Below, one piece after another: positions 36,886 to 48,239 of a stretch of DNA of 64,000 bases. The DNA lies in contig JAJEKV010000139.1 of assembly GCA_021234155.1 (NCBI GenBank), positions 1,482,386 to 1,546,385 of the forward strand, written 5' to 3'. Position 1 is the stretch's first letter; every line of letters starts with the position of its first letter. The position numbers were made by a program, and so were the translations under genes. This DNA is from Isoetes taiwanensis. Its lineage: Eukaryota > Streptophyta > Lycopodiopsida > Isoetales > Isoetaceae. The notes below the pieces were generated by a model. The model saw only the letters and a program-made list of their open reading frames with translations. It searched no databases and was not told where the DNA came from.

Positions 36886-37445
36886 CTAATCTCGTAAATG
36901 CAAGTGAAGTATTGGCATCCAAGATACGACACGCCCTATACGCGCATAGTGATTGTAGAACGCGTTTTGGCCTGTTTGTTCTGCCTGCCTGATGAGGGCC
37001 TTCTGTGCCTCAACAGAATGCTGCCCGTCGATGACGACGAATTTAATGTTATCCTTTAACATTACGTCCTCGAAGTTCGTCCACTCAGCGGGCTTGTTCG
37101 AGATCATATCCCAAGGTAACACATCCGCTGGCATAGGCATTTGACCTGGATTACTAATCATGCTCTGAACAATCTCCATGGCATGTGCTGGATCATATCT
37201 TCTGCTAACATAAATGGAGCTTGGTGAACGGATGAGGGACTTCACATGGATCGCAAAAGTTTCCTTAAGACCCAATGGATAATGGTCAGAATATTTATTC
37301 AGCTTGTTCATGGCCTCTAGCTGCGCCACCCTGTCCTGTTCATTCTCAAAAACAGAAGCCTCCATGCCTTCGACAACTGCAGGTTGAACATCCTTCCCTA
37401 GATCTAGGACCCTCCTAGAAGCTTTCAAGTCAGCTAATTCCCTAG
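36886..37445 (-). CDS. DGQHS-motif protein exon
   Basis: Minus strand, acceptor ...CAGCAAG before 37445, open to about 36890. It includes REYxx-like charged helices (ARELADLKASRRVLDLG), a central block IHVKSLIRSPSSIYVSRRYD and the motif KFVVIDGQHSVEAQKALIRQ at about 37045-36985. DGQH resembles the signature of the DGQHR fold known from bacterial DndB-type DNA-modification proteins; similar IDGQHS motifs occur, as I recall, in uncharacterised proteins of non-seed plants. The function here is unknown. The 3' end runs into frame trouble (WMPILHLHLRD, stop), whereas another frame reads ISATLNEMGKTFLYKR up to a GTAACT site, so a lesion is likely. Confidence 0.5.
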
Positions 37446-37809
37446 CTTGCTGCACATAGTGACTTCTTTATCGGGTTTAGTGAACATGCCTCACGCATAC
37501 ATTTGTAACCCCTGGCAAATAGATATTGGGCGTATCGCTATATTGGTTGGCCAACCATATTTAAAACATGTCTCACCGTTTCACATCATCTTTCATGAGC
37601 GTATCCTTGTATCGCAGTAGCTCTACGGTGAGTAAGTCCGAGCATATCTTTCTTTTGCTTATATGTAATCTCCAAGAGCAATTTGCGGTTGGTGTCATCC
37701 TCTTCCTCACAAGAGATTAGGATCCCTTGTTTGGCCATCTTATGCCTTCCTTTTCCTCGAGAAGAGAGTTAAGTCGAGCTTGCCATTTGTCTTGGCAAGG
37801 TCAACGTAC

Positions 37810-37986
37810 CCCTTTCGGCACCCTCGTCCATTTCCTCTTCAGGGCAGGCAGGGTCAGTGGTTGCTATAAGAATCGGCCCTTCATCATCTAAGGTGAGATC
37901 ATATGGTACTGCATCTGGGTCGTCTACCCTTGCTTTCTTGGCAGGATTAGAACCCGAATTATTAGGGGTTTTCTTCCTCTTGGGCA
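37810..37986 (-). CDS. Exon with basic nuclear-localisation-like stretch
   Basis: Acceptor TTTTGCAG precedes 37986 and donor GTACGT follows 37810, and the phases agree with the neighbouring exons (upstream G|TG, downstream G|CT). The exon encodes PKRKKTPNNSGSNPAKKARV, a bipartite-type nuclear signal, then an acidic stretch CPEEEMDEGAERG. It links the 38.4 kb exon to the DGQHS exon in one transcript model. Confidence 0.5.
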
Positions 37987-38431
37987 CTGCAAAAGAAGAT
38001 GAGCATTTTTTAGAGTACTTTTCAGAACAAGAGATCACGCCATGCATTTAAACCTAAATTAGTACAAATCACGCTTGGCGTGTTGGTAGCTCCTATTATT
38101 GACCATGCTATGCGTGAATTTGAAACTAAATTAGTTTGCATCCACATTTTAAGCTACATACCCTTTATGAATCCATATTTCACACTATTTAACCTCATTG
38201 AACATTGCTATCTCCAACTGTCTAACACTGCTATATTCTATAAAACAGAGCAAAATTATGTTCTACAAAACGGACAATCAGAGCATTAACTGATGGTAAT
38301 ACTTAAAATTCATGCAAAGCATAATAACTCAAACTCATGCAAAGCATATTAAGTGAAGGCAAGGAAATATCTCAAATTCATGCAAGCATAATACTCTCCA
38401 CACAGTGTGTATTCTGTGGCAAATTAAATAC

Positions 38432-38648
38432 CTTGAGTAGGGTTACTGTGTGATACGTGTTCTTGATCAACGTCCTCTGAAACTTGAGAAGTGCGGGTTT
38501 TGGGATTCCTCTTCCACCACTTCCCGGCCCGTCCGCCTCGACCTCGATTAGTTTTAGAAGACATCTCCGGAGTAAGCCTAGTAACGAGTCGGAAGGTCGC
38601 CGGATCTGGCCTTTCGAGCTGCTTTCGAGAAATAGCTTTTTCTACCAT
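38432..38648 (-). CDS. First recognised exon of the DGQHS gene
   Basis: Minus strand from ATG at 38648, or from the inner ATG at 38564 (SSKTNRGRGGRAGKWWKRNP), to a clean donor CTCAAG|GTATTT at 38432/38431. It joins in phase to 37986. It is very basic and glycine/arginine-rich, suggesting nucleic-acid binding, but no domain is recognised. The start choice is uncertain; more exons may lie upstream toward 42 kb. Confidence 0.4.
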
Positions 38649-40204
38649 GCGAAAATAGCATTTTCTACCTGCACGAGGGAATTTTGAATTTCAAGAAAAC
38701 ACAAAATGCGCTTCGAAATATTCTTGACACATAAAAATAATAATGACGAAGATTCACTTTCAAAAAAAAAGAACCCGTCCAAATTTACTTCTTTCATTGA
38801 GTTTTAAAAACCAATCTACCTTGTTCTTTCATTGATTACATTTATCCACCAAAATGTAATTAACCTAAGCTTTCTTTGTAACTTCGAATTTTTTTTTTCC
38901 GGCCAAGCGTTTCCATAGCTTTGTGATTTCTAAAACTCGAATCGGCTTCTCAAGAATGGCTCTGAGAATTACGGTAAGCATCTCATTCCTATAGCTTGTA
39001 CAATAATTTCGAAGGAAGGTGTGCGAATAGGCAATTGTCCGCAGGTCGAAGATGAATGTTTCATGTTAACTACAAATCGAAAAAAGGAAAAGTAGGATTA
39101 TGCAAGATCGACTCCATCGATCCGACCGCAAACATGGAATGGAATTCGCTCGGGGATAAGTATGTCCCAGTTACAATGATTAATCTTCTTTGCTATGGAT
39201 GAAGCTTTACCTCATGAGACACCCGGTGGGGATCACGGTTGGAGAAAGTGTAGGAACATTTGTTGCATGGCCAAGAAACCGCTTTAAAAAGGTATGTAAC
39301 ATGTACTACATTGTAGAAATATAGAAGTAGACAAAATTTGTTGTATTCATTGGAAAAAGTTTACAATTGTATATAATCTGGATAAACCGATAAACCGGAC
39401 AAAAATCCCGGACTACCTTGTTTCAAGCCAGCCCTCTTGAGTAGCTGGGCTATCGATCTCCCATTTCCATTGCGGGGGCATAGTGAATTCTTCCTCGGTA
39501 AAACCCGGCAAAAAAACACTGGCTCTAGCTCCACCTCCCCCTTTGCTCCACCTCCACCTCCTGCTCCTCCTCCGGCTCCATCTCTGCTCCATTGGTTGAG
39601 CCATCTCCATTGCATCATTATATCGCCTGTGGTAGTGGTTCGTGTTGTGGCATCCGAGCATAGAGGCTAACCACCAAACGCAGCTCCTCATTTTGAATCT
39701 CGAAATGACGGATCTGAGATTCACTCTCGATCAATGCATGTATTGCATTCTCGGCGTGATTAGATAAGAGGGCCAGCCTCCTCGTCTGCGATTACAAGGG
39801 ACTTCGAGCCCGGATCTATCATTGCCCCTCAAGCGCTGCCATCATCATTACTTGATCCAAGTACTCCGGGGGTTGCAAGACCGGGTGCTCGGCCGACCGG
39901 TGCTTTCGGGCATGGTTCAACCGGACCGGAGATTGGGCCCGAAACGGAGCTGGGCGTGTGATTGCTGGCCCAAATGTAATTCCAATGCATCTTCGTCACC
40001 AACCGGGTGATTAATGTAACTTGGCATCTATCAATAGGAAGTGGCTGAGACGGTATTCACGCTGGCGTGTTATGTTTATTTATTTATAAACTTAGAAACT
40101 AAAAGACATGCCCGTGTTTAGCTTAAAAGTTGAAACTAGGGATAAAATTGTTTTGCACGCGGCATGTAAACCGCTATATAGGAAAAACTATACACGCCGG
40201 GCGC
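38649..40204. other. No recognised gene
   Basis: Minus-strand open frames at 39724-39361 are low-complexity (RRRSRRWRWSKGGGG) and arise from a CTCC-rich repeat on the plus strand. Nothing else stands out except two ACGCC/GGCGT sites, at about 40056 and 40190. Confidence 0.5.
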
Positions 40205-40372
40205 GGCATGCATTGAGAGGGGAGAAAAAAACTGCATGATAGATAAGTAAATAGATGCATTCAGTGAGGGAGAAAAAAAAGATGCAGGGTAGATAAGTAA
40301 ATAGACCGGCCTTTATCTATTTACTTATCTATCCTGTATGTGTTTTTTTCTCCCTCTGTGAATGCACGATGT
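40205..40372. repeat. Foldback repeat
   Basis: A unit containing GGGAGAAAAAAA and GATAAGTAAATAGA occurs twice directly (40207-40254 and 40255-40306). It then follows inverted (TCTATTTACTTATCTATCCTG, then TTTTTTTCTCCCTC, 40314-40356), centred on CCGGCC. Arms of about 50-55 bases could form a long hairpin, as in a small foldback transposon. Confidence 0.85.
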
Positions 40373-40942
40373 ATTCATGTTGAAGGCTAAGGTTAGCATG
40401 AAACACGCTTAGCGTGTTTTCAAATATTATCTTCCGATTTTTCTAATGCTTTCTACTACACTTATTCATAATAGAAACTTGCATGCAATAGCATGATTAA
40501 TTCAGAAGAGAAACTCAAGAATTTTCATGACAAAAGAAGCGGATGAAGTTTATAAAAACTATTCTCGGTTTTCATAAACATCATCTGCTTCCTCTGCCTC
40601 GAGCAAATGCAAAAGCTTGTCTTCTTGGATTAAACCTGCCATTGAGATGCAGCCTAAAACTAAATGAAAACTAACCTTGACTTCTGAGGCTGGAAGGATT
40701 CGAAGAACAGAGGACTATGCTTTTGGTTTTAATTCGAGGCTTTTGGATTAAGCCTCCGTGTCCTCTCTCTGATGATCCTACTGAACAAAGGCGGAGTCTT
40801 TTAGTAAGTTAGAAATTGCCAAAACCAAACATCTAACATTCTTTGAAAAGAAATCGCTCACCAAGATTTTAGGAGGGCGGATGCAAACACAGCTGAAGCG
40901 CAACCGGCAAATCGTATGAAGAAAGGAAGAAATTGTAGGAAC

Positions 40943-41060
40943 TTTGAGAGCGTGAAATGGATTTATATAGGCATAATTAGAAATAAGTTAGCGTGAATAA
41001 TTGATTGCTTGAATTAACACGCCTGGCGTACGGTCTTCCCGTCAGACATGACATGTATAT
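40943..41060 (-). promoter_or_regulatory. TATA-bearing block, copy 2
   Basis: Shares with 42094-42200 the order TTGAGAGCGTGAA, ATTTATATAGG, AATTAGAAA, AGCGTG(A/G)ATAATTGATTG and ACACGCC(T/A)GGCGTACG. On the minus strand it contains CTATATAAAT. A minus-strand ATG (MAGLIQEDKLLHLLEAEEAD) lies about 320 bases downstream, at 40642. Confidence 0.5.
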
Positions 41061-41331
41061 GGTATATATGGAGAATATTGCATTTTACGCAATAAATTCT
41101 CACGGCATTTTATTCCATTTATTGCATTCGAAAAAATAGAATTTCGAAATTTTATATAGGCTAAATTAAAAATGATTTTAAAGGCAAAATTATCAAGGCT
41201 AAAAAATGACTTGTAAGGTTGGGGAATTGTTTTAGGTCGTATAGGAAAATTTCCTATGGTTACCGTGATGAATCAGAGAATTCTCATGTGGTTGATTTAT
41301 AGTGTTCCCGAGACTTTGTTGAGACAAAATT

Positions 41332-41394
41332 TGCAGAGACAAAAGTTTAGAGAGACAAAATTTGCAGAGACAAAATTTTAGAGAAAACAACTTA
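41332..41394. repeat. Tandem AGACAAAATTTGCAGAG repeat
   Basis: Two units of about 31 bases: AGACAAAATTTGCAGAGAC, AAAAGTTTAGAG, then the same again with AAAATTTTAGAG. Confidence 0.8.
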
Positions 41395-41761
41395 GAGCCA
41401 AAATAATTGGAGAATACAGTTTGGTGTTATTCAAAAAAATTTATGTACAGAAAAACTGTTTGAAGAAAACTGTTTGAATACAAAGTTTATGAAGAAAACT
41501 GTTTGATTTCATTAAAAACAGTTATATGTACTGATGTCCGGCTTGAAGCAATTTGCCCAAGGCTTTTCACACAATTCTGAAAAAAAATGCCCTGGAGGCG
41601 TCCAAAACTTCTGTAAGAAAGGAAACAAAAAATGGGCCGCCCGGGATCTGCATCACTCTTCTTCCACGCCTGCAACAAAGAAGAAAGAAAGGTGTTAGAA
41701 AAGAAAGAAAGGTGCAAAAACAAAAAAAAAAAAAAGCAAACATGCAAACCTGGTTCATCTC

Positions 41762-42058
41762 TCAACCACTCCAAAAACTGGTCGAATTGTCGACCTCCTC
41801 CTCCTCCTCCTCCTTCGAGATTTCATTCTCTGTTTCAGGGTCAAGCCAACCCTGAAGCAGAGCGGTCATGTGCTCTTGAGAACTCAACTCCTCCTCTTCC
41901 TCCAACTCCTCCTCTTCCTCCTCTTCACCAGAGGAGGAATCAGAGGAGAATCGGGCAAGAAAATCAATGGGGGGATTGAGCGGTTCTTCAACCCGATGTC
42001 TCTTTGAAGAGACCTCGGGTTCTTCATGAAGGTCGAGCGCTGAGGCTGATCGCTTCAT
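41762..42058 (-). CDS. Small Ser/Glu-rich putative nuclear protein
   Basis: Minus-strand ATG at 42058 lies about 55 bases below a TATA box (CTATATAAATCC, 42122-42111). The product begins KRSASALDLHEEPEVSSKRH, includes a runs-of-Glu segment and ends VDNSTSFWSG, 98 residues. A basic start followed by an acidic tail is typical of nuclear proteins, but no domain is recognised. An alternative frame at the 3' end reads FDQFLEWLRDEPG before CAG|GTTTGC, so the true C-terminus may be spliced or shifted. It may be the first exon of the minus-strand unit that includes the DGQHS exon. Confidence 0.4.
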   Translation of the reverse strand: MKRSASALDLHEEPEVSSKRHRVEEPLNPPIDFLARFSSDSSSGEEEEEEELEEEEELSSQEHMTALLQGWLDPETENEISKEEEEEEVDNSTSFWSG

Positions 42059-42093
42059 GGCGGGCAGAAAAAAAAATTTGGACAGAATGGAGG

Positions 42094-42200
42094 TCTTGAG
42101 AGCGTGAACCGGATTTATATAGGGTTAATTAGAAACTAGCGTGGATAATTGATTGCCTCAAATAACACGCCAGGCGTACGAAATTCCCGCCAGCTATATC
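42094..42200 (-). promoter_or_regulatory. TATA-bearing promoter-like block, copy 1
   Basis: Minus-strand TATA (CTATATAAA) at about 42121-42113, upstream of the ATG at 42058. It also carries the palindrome-like AACACGCCAGGCGTACG at 42164-42180. The block is duplicated at 40943-41060. Confidence 0.5.
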
Positions 42201-42521
42201 ATCTAGGGTATATTATTATGGATAATAAATTCTCACGCCTATCGACTATATGTCTTTTTCGTAATCATATATCCAAATCTTCGATAATTAAAATTAGGAT
42301 ATATTTATATAAATGTCATTTCCTTGTTGTTGACACGAAAATTCTTGTTTTAAATGATTTCGTTTACACCCATTGTTATTATTATATTAAACCTATTTCC
42401 AAGGAATTTCTTGCTTTTAAAAAAAATTGATTTACCTCTACATATTCCATAAATGTAATGCATTTTTTTATCTTATGGTGTAATAATTTTTCCTACTCAT
42501 TGACTAAAAAAAGGGTGCAAT

Positions 42522-45415
42522 TTGCCTAGGGTCAATGGTGCCTCTCCAACTCAAGATGGTGTGCAACATATTGAAAAGAGCAATATCAAAGAAAAACCAA
42601 CTCCTAGCAAGAATGTTGAAGAAAAACAATTAGTCCTCTATAGTAGGGTGCAATGGAGGAACAAGAAGGTGAGAATCATGCACAAGTGCAACAAGGAAAT
42701 AGTAGGTCAAGGAGTCATTGTGCTAGCGTATCCCGGTCAAGTCTGTTAATGATGAAAGACTAGGGAAGACAATATTGGTATTGCAATTTCGATGTTGGAA
42801 GACAACCGGAAAGGTAAAGGTTTGGGTGACAAGGAATATTTTGGTTGTGTCAAGCAATTGAGGTTCCTTGCATCATGGCATGGCCTATAAGTAGTGTTCA
42901 ATTTGTGGAGGATTATATTTTTCCAGGCCCGAGGTTGTTGGGGACAATGATTGTCTTGATATTGATCCATTGGCGCTTGGAACTCTAAACCTAGGCAAAA
43001 GGGGAGAAGTATCAGTTGCCAGACATTATCCTAGCAAAAGAGCCAAGTTGATTAGTGACACCAAACGTTAGGGGCTCAGATTGTTGTTGGAGTGCTTGTA
43101 TGCAATTCTTTACAATAGAACAATTGGTGGAAGCAAGACCCACTTTTAAGAGAGTACACTGTTGATGAGAGGAGGACCTACATGTACACAATCTTCAAGC
43201 ATGCACTTCGGGATGAAAGAAACCAAACAGAAAAAGATACCCTTTGCTAGGCAAATGGATATGTGCAAAAGCATTGCGGACTATCCATGCAATTCCAACT
43301 TCTTCATGGCATAATTGGCAAAAAAAACAAAGTGAGGGGAACAGGGATTGCTTTACATGGAAATAATGGTTTGTTGAGACCAAATAAATAGGGACCTTGG
43401 CTGCCGGGGAGATATTTGAAAATATATTGATTTCAATGCAGAGTCTATGCCACACAAAAAAAGCGAAGGGATGAAAAGGGAAGAGCAATTGTTGAGAAAA
43501 GGTTGCCATCACATTGTACTCATAAGAGTATTTTTGGAAGAAGTGAATTCCCTACTCGAGAATTGGGAATTCTTCCAATATCCCAACCTAGCTTTAGTAG
43601 GTTATGGAAGAAGCATTTCAATCATGTCACCATAGCAACTTCAAACAACTTTGCAAAGTGCAATTTATGTGCTAAGTTGAAGGAGACTCTTGATAAGACT
43701 GTGCAACCTAGTCAAAGGGCTAGGATAAGGGAGCATATGAAGGACCATATGACCCACCAACTATCATGTAGATCATGTTATTGGATGTGGAGGACTTCAT
43801 CTGCATTGGAACCCAATAACTATTTATGCATTATACATGACAAGATGGACCAGCAAAAGACTTGTCTTCCACAATTCAAGTACATACCAAAGTCATGTGG
43901 AAGATCATACCCTTTATAGATCTCAATGATCCAAACCTGGGCAACCTTGCATGGGCATACTCAAACCTACTATGGCCATTTTAGTTTGGAATTGTGGAGT
44001 GATGGTCCAGATTTTCATATTGGGAGTATCATGAGGTGTTTGAGAAACTATGAAAATGGATACAATGGTCACCTCCAAACCCCACAGACTAGCCGGGCAC
44101 TACATAGAGCATTGTTAGATGGAAACCCTAACAATATTGAAAAGTTCAGCAAGGCAAGGTTTAGGAAGCATGGGTCTAATGAACATGTTGGAGCTTCAAC
44201 TTCAAGTGCTAGACCTCAAGATCTACCCAAAAGGTTTCTCTTGCAACTTGATAATTGTGTCACCAAAATAAGAACAGTGGATGTTTTCTTTCCTATCCTA
44301 CTTAATAGCCGTGGGGATATTTGAAAGAGTTAATTTAGGGTTTCTTATGCGGGCATACCCATGAGGATGTGGATGCATTATTTGGCAAATATAGTTGTAT
44401 AATCGGGCGTGACCAGACAAAGACCAACTTTCCTAGGCTAATGGAAATTTTGCATGAATGCACTACTCCAAACCCCATAGCTTCTCTCATAGAAGAAGTG
44501 CCCGATTGGAAGAGCTTTGTCGATGGTTATACATTGGATCTTGAAGGTCATTCCAGGCCTCTGCAGTTCACTTTTTGGGTGAGAGATGGGATTCCAATCT
44601 TCCAATGGAAGATGATACCTTCAGAGGATGAGTGGAGAGGAGGGGAGGAAATATGGCGTAGAGATGAGAATGGCAAGCCTATGATACCTCCAGGTCAACC
44701 AAAAGCTCTAAAACCTACTGAAGAAGTGAAGCAATTGGGATTGACTAAGGAAGGAATCCAGGACTATATAAAGCATTGGCAAACCAATCCAGATGACACC
44801 AGTGCCTTGGTGGCTTATTGGAAGAAGGTGATTAACCTGTTGGGGGAGATAGACACATCCTCAGATGAATTGAAAGAAGGGTGGTTGCCTAAAACTAGGT
44901 GGAAGACCTTAGCAGGTGCTGAGGATGTTGATGACACTGTAAGTAGCATTCGCAAGCAATATGCTCCTCCTCCTTCTGACAAACACTATGTTGGTCCTAA
45001 GAACAATAGGCCAAAGTTTCTAGGCATGGATGCTTATGAACCTTCCACTGACTTGGAATGCCACTAATTTGTGGTAGTAAAGCCAGCAAATTTAGATACA
45101 TATCCAGTGTGGTTGGGGTTCACTATCCCTGATATTTGCAAAGAAGAAGGTAATATTAACTTCAACCATATGCGAGTGGAATGGTGGTGTCCAGTGCATC
45201 AGTTGACCAATGTATCGGATAAAGAAAGGTACTCAGATTGTTGGACAAAGAGATGGAGGAGAAATCCGAGTGATCCTGATCTTTGGCTAGACTATGAAAG
45301 TGTTTTGTACTCATGGACTCCAAACACTATTCCAGCTAGAAATGCGAGAATTACAATACCTCAGGATGTCAGGAAGAAGGCTATGATATCATTGAGGGTG
45401 CTTGAAGAAAGTTGA
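42522..45415 (+). pseudogene. DUF7869-type transposase, decayed
   Basis: Pieces in plus-strand order: EEKQLVLYSRVQWRNKKVRI (about 42620), a damaged part with many stops, NFAKCNLCAKLKETLDKTV with a Cys pair (43650), LPKRFLLQLDNCVTKIRTVD (44230), then after a frameshift at about 44316 and a stop near 44333 GHTHEDVDALFGKYSCIIGR (44350), and a long C-terminus to 45415. The QLDN and GHTHEDVD blocks are hallmarks of DUF7869 proteins, DDE-like proteins associated with transposons. Further stops occur at 43919 and 45067. Terminal inverted repeats were not found. The second half (44338-45415) is the best preserved. Confidence 0.65.
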
Positions 45416-47068
45416 ATAACTATGTAAATTTTTGTTATCACGTTTTTATGATATGGTGCTATATTGTGAAATATTGACTATTTTGTAAATAACATGATAT
45501 TACGTTTTCATAATTTTGAGGTGAAATGTGTGAATTTGAATATGCTACTAAAAACATGCAATATGAAATTTGTCCCAAAATTAAGACATAATCCCAATTT
45601 AATTGTTACAACAATATCTAGTTTTAGAAATTCAGGGAATTGGGCTGATATCTTAGCGTAGATCCCTTAAAAAGGGAAAAACATGGTTCAAAATTAGAAA
45701 GGCAAATGAAGAAACTAAAGGCCGTTTGTTATAGTTGTTAAAAAAGCAAAAGGAGTTGAGTGTGAGGATTCCACCCCCAAATGCCTGCAATAATACAAAA
45801 AATGGCAGAAATGTGTGCATCTTTCCACGGCTCTCAAAATAACATAGGTGGGGTTGAGAATAGAGCTAGATTGCAAGGGTAACCATTAGTGGGTGAATAA
45901 TTTGTGAGTCTTGGTATCGAACACCATATTTTTTTTCATCTAGTCTAATTTTAATTCAAAGGGTCACTTACTGTGAAAACCTAGCCTTAGGTTTTCTTGC
46001 GAGACGAGCCCAACCAGCCAACGGCCGCTTTTGACATGCAAACCATGGCAAGCACGATCGCTTCTTTGGCATAATTTACCTAGCAAAACTTAATGCAACA
46101 CCGGTGCTTTGCCTAAAACTTGAGCCGGATGGATACACGGGCCCATGAATTTATTGAAAAAATTAGCAGACCGGACCGACATATAGCTAATTCCGTGCCG
46201 CTCCATACTTATAGTGAACTTATAAAGGTAACCATCTAATGTCTGGAGGCCAATCAAAACCGTAAAAGCCGTTTCGGGTTTCGCCCGCAAAAGCATCCGC
46301 CTCGGGTTATCGGAAGGAACAGAAGTCCGGGTTTGAAGGCTCAGATTTAATTCGGGTTGAAAAGGGCAGAGTCAAAGGGGAAAAAATTAGCCAAAGGAAA
46401 ATTTAGAGATGATGGAGAACAGGGAAAATCTAGAGATGATGGAGAAAAAGCGGCAAAAACAACAAAAAATGACATCATGCATCAAGCCTTTTTCTTTAGT
46501 GCAAGGGAAGACTATTTCGCCCTTTGTCACCATTTCATTGATGCAAAACCTCGTACATTCGATTTGGTTCGATTTCAAGTGAATCGTGCTTGATTGCCCC
46601 TGCTTTTTTAGCCTCCACCAAGCATTAGAGTTTTTGAGGTCAATTAAGGGCCCTTACCGATGCCACGCCAAAAAGCTTCGCGCCAATGGGGAGCCGAGCT
46701 TGTCTGAAGTTTTTTACCGAGCCTTGGTTTCGCCATTCCAGTGTCAACTACACGTAGCTTGGTAATATCCGCGGGCTCTAGCTTCGGTGTCGATTACACA
46801 TGTAGCACTTATGACCGTTAGCTCCCGGCCCTCAATTCCCGCCGTATTTTCTTCAACAAAGTTTGCGCCCAAGATCGATTGCTCAAGGCCAAGGAAACTT
46901 CGATTTGTTTCTGGGAATAGCTTTGACCTGCGCCAAAGTGAGTTTCGACCACAAAAAAGCTTCGGTCAAGGTAAAATCACCGAGCCTTTCCTAGTATTTC
47001 GATTCCGCTCCACATTCTAATTTGAATTCTGTGACTTTAGATGGCTATAAGCTCTATCACAATCGGAA
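45416..47068. other. No recognised gene
   Basis: AT-rich sequence to about 46 kb, then more balanced sequence with no family match. A short tandem duplication, TTTAGAGATGATGGAGAA and TCTAGAGATGATGGAGAA, lies at 46401-46448. Confidence 0.5.
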
Positions 47069-47700
47069 ATGACTTTGAAAGCTTCGTGGTGTCGACCGGG
47101 AGCTTTGTTACACTCCAACCTTGAATGTGAGGTGAATAGCGAGTCAAAAGATGCAGGAGGTGATGTTTCTACACATTGGAAGGCTTTGGTGGTCGGTTTT
47201 CAATCAGGCAAAGAGATATTTGTACAAGTGAGTCATGTATACACTCCAACAAATATGGCAAAAGAAAAAATAAGCAAGCGAAGAACTTTCTCACGGTTAG
47301 AAGCAAATTGTAAGTATGTACTTCTATGCAATCCATATCTAAATTAGTTGAGTTACTTATCCAGTTCATTCCTATTCTCTCAGGTTTGTATATATCTGAT
47401 GTGTAGAACACAATCTCTTCACAATGGTGTATTCCATTGCTTTCACCAAGATATGGGCTCCTTTGTTGTTCGGGTATCATACCAAAGTCAGCTCACGTAA
47501 AAGGGGTATATGGTTCCGAGGTATGAATACTCTCCACGAAGATCCAAGCTTATTGAGCTTCCATTGCCCACTGTCCGAGAGCTATCTTTGCCCGGAGACC
47601 TCAATGCCACTTACATCTTACTAGCACCTGAGTAAGTTGTCACAGAAATGTTTACGGCATTGAAGGAGAAGGGAGGTTTCTACGGCATGTGAAGACAAAT
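47069..47700 (+). pseudogene. Coding-like fragment of unknown family
   Basis: Frames show VSTHWKALVVGFQSGKEIFV, then VSHVYTPTNMAKEKISKRRT. Farther on, in another frame, ELPLPTVRELSLPGDLNATY and EMFTALKEKGGFYGM run up to a stop. This looks like one protein broken by frame changes or introns. I do not recognise it. Confidence 0.35.
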
Positions 47701-47954
47701 TTAGGAATTGATTTGTTCATTGCCTTATTCAAAATGTTTTACAGCCCGTCTGTGGATAGTTTTTAGATAGTCTATTTCTTGAAGGTTGGAGTTTTCGACT
47801 TCGGATGGAGCTGAATCTCCAATCAATGCGGATAAGTCAAGACATGGTTCGGTTCAGATATTGCATCCAGATATGAATCTATGTAATATAAATATAAGTG
47901 GCGATTAATTGGAGATCTATTGTATATTGATTGGAAAGGTTTGCTTTCGATGTA

Positions 47955-48095
47955 ACATAAAAATTAAAGTAGCTACGATGCGAAAATATGAATATCATAA
48001 AATAAGGAGTAAGTTTTCGCACCGTAGGCACGGTGCGAAATTATGTATAACATAAAATATGGAGTGTTGTTTTAAGACCGTAGCTACGATGCGCT
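47955..48095. repeat. Repeated CGCACCGTAG/TAGCTACGATGCG words
   Basis: TAGCTACGATGCG occurs at about 47971 and 48080. Between them TCGCACCGTAGGCACGGTGCGA is a near-perfect palindrome. CATAAAATATGGA recurs here and at 48970-49070, so it is a dispersed short repeat. Confidence 0.6.
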
Positions 48096-48239
48096 TAAAT
48101 TCATTAGAGGTTTGATGGGATCACTTAAGGGCCCAACCCCGATGCCGACATGGAAACCCACTAGGGTTGAGGCCCGAGACTCTAGGTTTCTAATGAACAG
48201 TTGTAGATTCAAATCGTATTTCATTAATAATCTCAAGAT

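Noticed and set aside
39361-39724. Minus-strand Arg/Gly/Trp-rich frame
   Set aside because: Derived from a CTCC/CTGC triplet-rich segment; frames on both strands are repetitive.
41553-41979. Plus-strand Lys/Ser-rich frames opposite the acidic protein
   Set aside because: They are shadows of the Glu-coding GAGGAG repeat and of an A-rich run.
46787-47020. Possible small gene rich in Arg/Phe/Ser
   Set aside because: One short frame without recognisable domain or splice sites.
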